Shown here: positions 57,401-64,000 of the stretch, piece after piece
How the letters are laid out: the number at the start of each line of letters is the position of its first letter
How positions within the stretch are numbered: position 1 is the stretch's first letter
Source of the DNA: Pelodera strongyloides
Taxonomy: Eukaryota; Nematoda; Chromadorea; Rhabditida; Rhabditidae
NCBI GenBank assembly: GCA_036852015.1
Contig: JAANDG010000014.1
Location: 558,001-622,000 of the forward strand
Direction of reading: 5' to 3'
Length of the DNA stretch: 64,000 nucleotides
Notes under the pieces: generated by a model
Databases searched by the model: none
The model's input: the letters and a program-made list of their open reading frames with translations, nothing else
Told to the model about the DNA's origin: nothing
Made by a program: the position numbers and the translations under genes

Positions 57401-60400
57401 AAAACTAGTACTGCTCCAAAAAAACCGAAAATGTTAGCCCAAGTGACAAATTTTGCTTTTTCTTTCCCACTCATACATGGGGTAAACAAGGTCCACGATG
57501 GTTTCTAATAATATAAAACAGAATCCTTACAAATTTTTTTTAGCGAATTCGACGATATGCAAAAGTGCTGCACAGGAGCAAAAGATGTCAATATTCCACT
57601 TCAGTACTGTAACTTTACACAGTACGTCGACTGGGACGATTACGGTAAGTTGGAAAACGCCATTAACGATTTGATGACTGGTTCTCGATCATTTGGTACC
57701 ATCTGATGACGGTTTTCGATAAAACTTGGTCACGAGTTGGTCGCGTATTGGTCAGGGCAAACCCACGAAAAAACGGTGAACCGTCACCAAATGGGTTCAC
57801 CCATTTCCTATGGTACAACAATCTATGTGGATTTCCAGAACATTTCAGTATCTAATGAAGGAAAAACGGCCGTTAATAGCGTTGCAAGTATGCTGAAGAT
57901 TTACCATATTTTGGAACTACACGAGAATTTTTTATGTATGCAGGTTTCGTGGAAAAACACGGTCGTATTGACAGAAACACTGATTTTTTTTGGAATACTT
58001 GGAAACCCCATTATATAGAAAACAATGCGCAAAATACTGATAGTAATGGTTACACCATTTGTCCAGAATATCTTCACAAAACACCTGTTATCCCTCTTTA
58101 ACTAAAAGCACTTTTACGTCCTTAGGTGATGCGATTCCGCGTAACTACACCAATGACCCCACCTCCCAATGGTGCTCGTATATGACGGTGAAGTACGGAC
58201 AAGATCTAGTGTGGAATACGTAAGTTCTATCAGGCTATATTTTATTTGGATCGAATTGGTTCTGAGCTGTTAAAGAAAATCGCCTTTGGTTTTATCTCCA
58301 AAGTGTTGGATAATAATTAGTGTTTACAATATAAAAAGGACATTTCGTTCAAAATTCCTTCTAATTAGAGCCCAATGATGGAATTTGGCTAATTGAGCAA
58401 TATTACTGTACATAAGTTGTGGCACGAGGATCTTGGTGAAATTTCTTTACCTCTATCAAAAATAAAAGTACAATTTCAGTGCTAATGACGTGTACAATAC
58501 CTGGCAGGATTGCTACGATACGCCTGTGAACGCTGTAAATCCGCTAGCAAAGAAGATCGTCAGTGCTATCGAAAGACATCCTTATTTGAGAATGTAAGTA
58601 ACTCGTCAGAATAGTTAGTTGGGACTTGGGACAATTTTTTTTCGTAATCGTTCGATGTGCGGCACAAGAAAAATGGTAGTGTCCGTCACGGTTTGACCCT
58701 TTGGCGCATACGCTATGATCTTGTTTTCCGAGCTTTTTCCGACAATTCTCCGATTTTCGGCCGAGAAAAAACCAGCTAGTTTTTTACTAATTCCCTACTA
58801 GGTTTTTACTCGGCCGAAAATCGGAGAATTCTCGGAAAAAGGTCGGAAAACACTCTCGCCGAGGAGAGCGCAGACAACGATACAACTCACACCGCCCGCC
58901 GCACAGCGGCAAAAAACCGCCGCAATATGAAAAATAATACTAAAGAACGTGGAAAAAATATATAATGTTTATTTTAAAGTAACAACAGTGATACAAAATA
59001 AAACAAAACCATAATATGCTTGGAAAATAGAAATAATACTATCCTATTCTATAGACGGAAAATACATAAATTTTTTTAGTATAAAAACCTATACAAAATA
59101 TTAAAAGGTGGTATATTATTATAGTAAAGTAGTAAAAAAAAGAACAAACTAATACATCACACATAATAATACACCACGTACGTAAAGTATTAATGACATT
59201 AGTAAAAACATATTATACTAATACTTATTCATGTAAAACTGTATATAAACAATAACGAAGACGACTTATATTATAAACAGAGTAACACATACCTATGTAA
59301 TAATACACAGCGATTTAAAGCAAAATACCGGCCGGATTTTGAAACGCATAGCCGACAACTGAATTCTTACGTATTTATGCTAAGTTACTCATTTAGCTCG
59401 ATTTTTATTCCATTTTGTGTTCATTTGCATAAGCTGCATAAGAATGACGGTCTACCCTATGCGTTTCAAAAAACCGGCCGATAGTTCGCTTTAAAAAACC
59501 ACAAAGGCACACAATATAAGACAAAATCGCGTACCTTTTTAACAAATTAGCTGCTGGCAACAGACCAACAAACAGAGTAAACGTTATCAAAGATCAAAGT
59601 ATATAAACTAACACCAAGAGTTAATAAACAATATTATACAAAGAAACTAACTAAATGAAAAAAAAAAATAAGATAGGATGGAGCATAGTTCTTTGAACCT
59701 TTACATTTTAAGTCGAAAATCGGCATACTTAATATTAGTGTTAGGGAAACGAAGAAAGCAATTAGAAAACTGGGACTTCTCTAATTAGCATCTATGGAGA
59801 ATTTAAACAATACCTACTAGTATGGAAAACCTCCGCGAATCTTAGATTCGCCACTGGCCATCTGTCGGCAACTGCGTCCATCATACAGCGACTTTCCTTT
59901 CAGGCCGTCTGGCCGTCATATCTTATACCGAGCAGCTCCTGGAAACATTAATCTTTTATGTTCGTCACAGGCCCAACAATGTAGATAGTACGATGTCTAC
60001 AGCGATGTAACGGCCGGTTTTGAAAAATACCGGCGAACTGTATTCCTATTTTGTAAATCAATACACTAACTTTTAAACTAAAGATAAAGATCACGAAATA
60101 TCGCGCAAACCGGCTACAATATATTATAACGCTGTTAAAACGCAAAATCCCCTAATTACCACTGCATGTGAGCGTGACACACATACACACACCACTGAAA
60201 ACAACAAGAGAATTTACGAAAGGCACACAATACAAATACAATACGAGAAATAAATTAAAAAAATACTAAATGGTACCTTGCATAACGGCGCGGGGAAAAA
60301 CAACAGGACTTCATTTCCTTTTAGCTTCAGCCGCCTGTAGAACGAACTAAAATAACGTAGATTTTGATTAAAAAAACAGTTATTCATTTTCGGTAGAGAA

Positions 60401-63400
60401 AAAGCCTAACGTATTCCTGATAGAGTATTTAACTGCTGTTTCGCGAGGCCGAAACACCTCAAAAAAATCATTCAGGGCGGCTTTCACTTTCCATATAGAA
60501 ACTCGCTACAAAAATTGGAGATCAGGGACAAATTGAATTATACACGTATTAGCTACTTGCATACGAATATCTGTACTAGATTCAAATTTGTCCCTGATCT
60601 TTAATTTTTGTAGCAAGTTTCAAATTGTGCTTATGTATGGAAAGTGAAAGCCGCGCTGAATGATTTTTGGGCCAGATTCGCCCTGTTTCGGCCTCGCGAA
60701 ACAGCAGTTAAACACTCTATAAGCCTACCCAATAACAAAGTGAAGACGTATAGACGACATGTATAAGCGGCATCGGCGAAAAGGTGTAAACATAGGAAGA
60801 TTGGAAGATGCAAACATAAACCGACAAACCTCGAAGCATATGAATACAAGTGGGGATAGTGTCCTCCCACAAAAATCACAATACATCCGTCCCGACCGTC
60901 CCGTCTCTAACGGTGTGGTTAAGTTGGCAAAGTTTACGCATTCTGATGCTGAAATAATTGTATTTCCACAATAAACAGTAGGGCAAAAGCTACGCTACGG
61001 ATAGAAGCGGAAAGATGCGTGGGAACCTCATCCTAATGCAAGTTCACCCAAAAATGCTAAATGAATAATCCCATTGGTGGCAAGAATAACTGAGGGAAAA
61101 AAGGGTAAGCGAGATGCATCAACAAATTTTGCCGCTTGTTCATGCATACGGCAATCCCGATTAAAACAAGTCTACCTCATTTACTGATTTACTCTACCCA
61201 AGTGCAAAGATATTCCCTACCAGGACAAATGACTTGACCACTCCAGACCGCGAAAATACTCTTGAATCAAGTTCAAGTTGTCATGGCCACGGTCCTGATA
61301 TAGTCATTTTTGAAAGAAGCAGATAAAACAAATTAATAACCAGCGAGTTCGTCCCACTTGTGGAAAGAATAGACCACTAAAATAAGTAACAATGTTTTCT
61401 CTGTCAATATGGCTTATTACAAAAGAGTCGTGGACAAATGATAAGAAGGTGAACTGCGAACCTGGAACCGATGACCAGGTTTCTATCTGCCACAGTGATC
61501 CTTCGGACATGGAATCGTAGTTTTGATATCCAGACACTGAACAGAACACTGAAGTAAACAACAACAAAGCGTAGTCAATGAGAATAGAACAAATGTATAA
61601 TGGGAAGAGTACAAAATTGATAACATTACGGCGGGCGATGCTAAATGAATAATTTCGTTTAATGCGAAGTACAACGGAGAATGCTAGGTATGTGATAAAC
61701 CAGAACACAATCCTTTATGCGCATACACAAAAAATCATAAATAAGAAACGCGGAAAAACATTAAAAAACACTTTCAAAGGAAAATTTCATTAAAAAAGTT
61801 TTTGGAACGAACGCAGAGGTGACACAATTATGGAACGAAACGCACAGCGTCCTATCGTAAACTGTAGCATTCCGTACATTTGCAAACCGCGCCCCTTTTT
61901 TCCCGAGAATTCTCCGAGAATTTTCCGATTATTCTCCGAGGAACTCGGGATTTCCGAGGTTTTTCCGAGAATGTTCTCGGAGAATAATCGGAGAATAGTC
62001 GGAAAAAGCTCGGAAATGCAAAGTTTCTCGGAAAAAGCTCGGGATTCATTAACGGAGCGGTAGCGGGTAACGGGTACGTGGAAGTGGAGGATGCGCTTGG
62101 GTTGCTTAGAGTTGCGTTTTATTGCGTCGCGCTGTTTTCTCGCCACAGGAGGGCGGCGCAAGCGCGGCTGGATTTAGAAAGACTAAGCTTGTCTATAATG
62201 AAAGGATCTTTTTAGTTTCTGATTTATCTATGTTCAGGTTCAAATCCGACCAGCTCTACCAAATGTTCGCCAACGGTCAGAATCCATTTGTCGATCAAGG
62301 AGTACGCTTATTTTATATTTTACTTGATTATTATTTATTCTGGAAAATACCTGGTGTGTCAGCGAAAAGCCCGAGTTTCAGGAACATAACACATAACAAA
62401 AAATTATATAATTCTGAAGCTTCATAACATCTGAATAGTCTGTACACAGAAGAGCCTTTAATTAGATAAAGATAAACATTTAACTAAAGCGTATCTTATT
62501 GAGCTTGAAGGGACAAGCATGAGTTTCAAGATGAATAAATCACAGTTTAAATAATTTTTAGGCCAAGCAAAGCCGCACGTCGACAGATGCCAGCGGTGGT
62601 TTTGCATGTTACGCAGATGACGCGGCCACAATTTATATGAATAGGCCAGAAGTACGCAAAGCACTGCACATCCCGGACTCGGTCACGCAAAAATGGCAGT
62701 TGTGCAAGTAAGGAGTACTTTAAGTAAAATTTGAAGACGAGAAAAACCCCAACGGAACCCAATAAACCGGTATTATTAATTCGAAATAAACATAAAAATA
62801 TAGCTTTTGAGCATAGTTTCAAGCTAGATCCCGTGTATTTCTTTAAATATGTCCTAATCAAGCGTACCAATTGTTCAATGATAAGGTTGTAATACGAAAA
62901 AACATTCGGTTCCTAGGGTATTGTAGATCAAAATCATCAAACCCGCCGTAAGATCTACTTGCAGATTTTTCACACAAATAAGGCCACAATGAGCCAAATC
63001 TTATGAAAGAACCTTGGTAAAGATTGTTAAAAGTCCTGAGCCTGAGCTTAAGCCCAAGCCTAAGCCCTAAGCCTAAGCCGTATTAAATTACTGAAAGAGA
63101 AACGTTTAGTGACGACGTCAATGGTATCTACTACATTCAACAGAACTACGACATGACACCCGTGTTCCAAAACATGCTGGATTCAGGTATGAAAACCTAA
63201 CAGTGATGCAAGCGCAAACAAAATAATCATTGGACGCTTAGCGTGTTCCTTTATTCACAAATGGTTTTATAAAATGTTTGAAGCGAAATACCGGCCGGAT
63301 TTTGAAACGCATCGTGGTCAACTGAATTCTTACCTATTTATGCTAATTTGCTCTAAGTTAGCTCGATTTTTTATTTTAATTTAAGCTCGTTTGCATAAGC

Positions 63401-63701
63401 TGCATAAAAATGCTGGTGTACTCGATGAGTTTCAAAAACGGGCCGGTATTTCGCTTTAAAGTTACAACTTGCTCCTCAGAGGTTCTGAGCCAAAAAGATT
63501 CTGAGTAAGTTACAGATGACAAAAGTCTATGGAACATCTTACAATTAACTTTATTGGTTGAATAAAAAGCTAATGGGAGGAGAAATTTTCTTGTTTAAAG
63601 GATACAACATCCGATTCCTAATCTACAACGGTGATGCCGATATGGCTTGTCAATTTCTTGGAGATCAATGGTTTATTGAGAATTTTGCCAGCATTAACAA
63701 G
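54498..63701 (+). CDS. Serine carboxypeptidase, peptidase family S10 (cathepsin A-like), 3' end outside window
   Basis: Secreted or lysosomal exopeptidase that removes C-terminal residues. Exons: 54498-54685, 55057-55219, 55450-55560, 56135-56216, 56558-56619, 57156-57277, 57544-57644, 58126-58219, 58480-58593, 62238-62301, 62562-62707, 63098-63186, 63601-63701. They give 479 residues with consistent phases. A signal peptide spans about residues 7-26 ([18 protein letters not shown]). The substrate-binding motif is [16 protein letters not shown]. The nucleophile Ser184 lies in [11 protein letters not shown]. The catalytic Asp is in [17 protein letters not shown] (456-459). The catalytic His motif is not reached: the last donor (GTGAGC at 63702) leads out of the window. 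An acceptor-like CTACCGTAG ends one base before the start ATG. Intron 9 is 3.6 kb and full of repeats; the other introns are 0.2-1.3 kb. Confidence 0.92.
55972..56101 (+). repeat. GA tract before carboxypeptidase exon 4
   Basis: About 130 bases of GA-rich repeats ending 33 bases before the acceptor at 56134. In sense orientation it gives a purine-rich stretch where an intron end is normally T-rich. Confidence 0.85.
56230..56450 (+). repeat. Tandem GTCAAAGGGGGT / GTTGTCAAGTTGTC repeats
   Basis: Short units TGTCAAAGGGGGTG (several) and a longer unit GGGGTTGTCAAGTTGTCAAA followed by ACTTTAT, repeated about three times, in carboxypeptidase intron 4. Confidence 0.75.
56636..56975. mobile_element. 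Two adjoining TTAA-AGC palindromic elements
   Basis: 56636-56816 has arms around GGATACATAGGATATG and its mirror; 56813-56975 starts AGCGAAGTAACACC and ends GGATGTTACATCACT-TTAA. They share the TCAA at 56813-56816. Both lie in carboxypeptidase intron 5. Confidence 0.62.
57021..57083 (-). other. tRNA-like sequence in a carboxypeptidase intron (minus strand)
   Basis: GCGCAGCGCTGTGGTTAATG (A-box region) and GGTTCGATTC (B-box, 57040-57031), with 3' AGCTCAACC. The cloverleaf is incomplete. Confidence 0.5.
57875..58014. mobile_element. TAATGGGG element, copy 4 (inverted, left end decayed)
   Basis: The right end ATACTTGGAAACCCCATTA matches the family; the interior has GAACTACACGAGAA and CAGGTTTCGTGG, the complement of the other copies. 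The left terminus is not clear. Confidence 0.5.
58735..58862. repeat. TTTTCCGA-type palindrome, copy 1
   Basis: The left arm CGATTTTCGGCCGAG pairs with CTCGGCCGAAAATCGG. The flanks carry CCGAGCTTTTTCCGA-like units. Confidence 0.6.
59315..59494. mobile_element. TTAA-AGCG palindromic element in carboxypeptidase intron 9
   Basis: TTAA-AGCAAAATACCGGCCGG at the left and CCGGCCGATAGTTCGCT-TTAA at the right. No open frame. Confidence 0.72.
60420..60722. repeat. Inverted repeat in carboxypeptidase intron 9
   Basis: Arms of about 140 bases. TAACTGCTGTTTCGCGAGGC pairs with its mirror near 60690, and CACTTTCCATA and CAGGGACAAATT with theirs. Short AT-rich loop. Confidence 0.65.
61903..62045. repeat. 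TTTTCCGA/CTCGGAGAA tandem palindrome, copy 2
   Basis: Repeated units TTCTCCGAG and TTTTCCGA on the left and their mirrors CTCGGAGAATAATCGG and TCGGAAAAAGCTCGG on the right, within about 140 bases. Confidence 0.6.
63035..63080 (-). repeat. Interstitial telomere-like repeat, degenerate
   Basis: GCCTAA-type units with changes (GCCTGA, GCTTAA, GCCCTAA), ending 17 bases before the acceptor of carboxypeptidase exon 12 (63098). Confidence 0.75.
63278..63459. mobile_element. TTAA-AGCG palindromic element in carboxypeptidase intron 12
   Basis: Left end TTGA-AGCGAAATACCGGCCGG, right end GGGCCGGTATTTCGCT-TTAA. Confidence 0.72.
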
Positions 63702-64000
63702 GTGAGCTTACTAAATCTTCTTTTCGTAAACGATAGTTACAAAGCTGAAATGTAAAGACCAATGTAAGTAATACAGAGAGAAAGGACCACAGGCTACCCT
63801 GGACATTATGACCAGCAAAAATGTAAACTGTGCGTTAACATTTTTGTGTACGTAATAAATGTTATGTAGCCATTTTCACAAGGTTTAATAATTAAATGCA
63901 AGGATGTATTGCCAGCTCCTTGAAAACTTCTGGATCTATAATTATGCTACCAAAACTGATTGTAACTAAGAGATGGTTAACCGTTAACCCCGCTAAGTGT
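63702..64000 (+). other. Start of carboxypeptidase intron 13
   Basis: AT-rich sequence after the GTGAGC donor. No acceptor followed by a His-motif exon was seen before the window ends. Confidence 0.5.

Larger units (their letters stand above)
58594..62237 (+). other. Intron 9 of the carboxypeptidase (3.6 kb), repeat-rich
   Basis: Spliced between CGTATTTGAGAAT-type exon 9 and exon 10 ([14 protein letters not shown]). It contains palindromes at 58735-58862, 59315-59494, 60420-60722 and 61903-62045, a long AT-rich stretch (58970-59300) and a hydrophobic minus-strand open frame at 61304-61708. It is several times longer than the other introns, which fits growth by repeat insertion. Confidence 0.6.

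Overview
The window is nematode genomic DNA. The evidence is short introns ending in TTTCAG-like acceptors, interstitial copies of the nematode telomere hexamer TTAGGC, a ground-like (GRL) gene of the nematode-specific hedgehog-related group, and a Meis/UNC-62 gene with the alternative homeodomain exons known from Caenorhabditis elegans. The species cannot be fixed from sequence alone. All genes below were assembled by eye from exon content, splice sites and codon phase; no transcript data were available.

Layout: (1) About 1-15,500 is a gene desert upstream of unc-62 with many palindromic miniature elements. (2) About 15,500-37,870 (+) is a complete TALE homeobox gene, the unc-62/homothorax/Meis orthologue. 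It has two alternative first exons (15502 and 16535), the MEIS N-terminal domain, two alternative exons for the N-terminal half of the homeodomain (28191-28633 and 29022-29173), then common exons to a stop at 37869. The phases force exactly one homeodomain exon to be used. (3) 40,994-50,910 (-) is a 20-exon secreted protein with a signal peptide, a proline-rich linker, about 500 residues of lysine/glutamate-rich sequence coded by small cassette exons (three of them clear duplicates), and a C-terminal GRL domain. (4) 54,498-63,701 and beyond (+) is a serine carboxypeptidase (peptidase S10, cathepsin A-like). Its catalytic Ser and Asp are visible; the His-bearing 3' end lies outside the window.

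unc-62 and the GRL gene converge across a 3.1-kb spacer. The GRL gene and the carboxypeptidase diverge from a 3.6-kb spacer. There is no sign of an operon or of a shared pathway: one gene is a transcription factor, one an apical or extracellular matrix-type secreted protein, one a secreted or lysosomal hydrolase.

The non-coding DNA is dominated by palindromic elements of about 100-490 bp. Many end in TTAA-AGSG...CSCT-TTAA. Several lie within 7-20 bases of splice sites. tRNA-like sequences, CT/GA tracts and telomere-like hexamers fill much of the rest.
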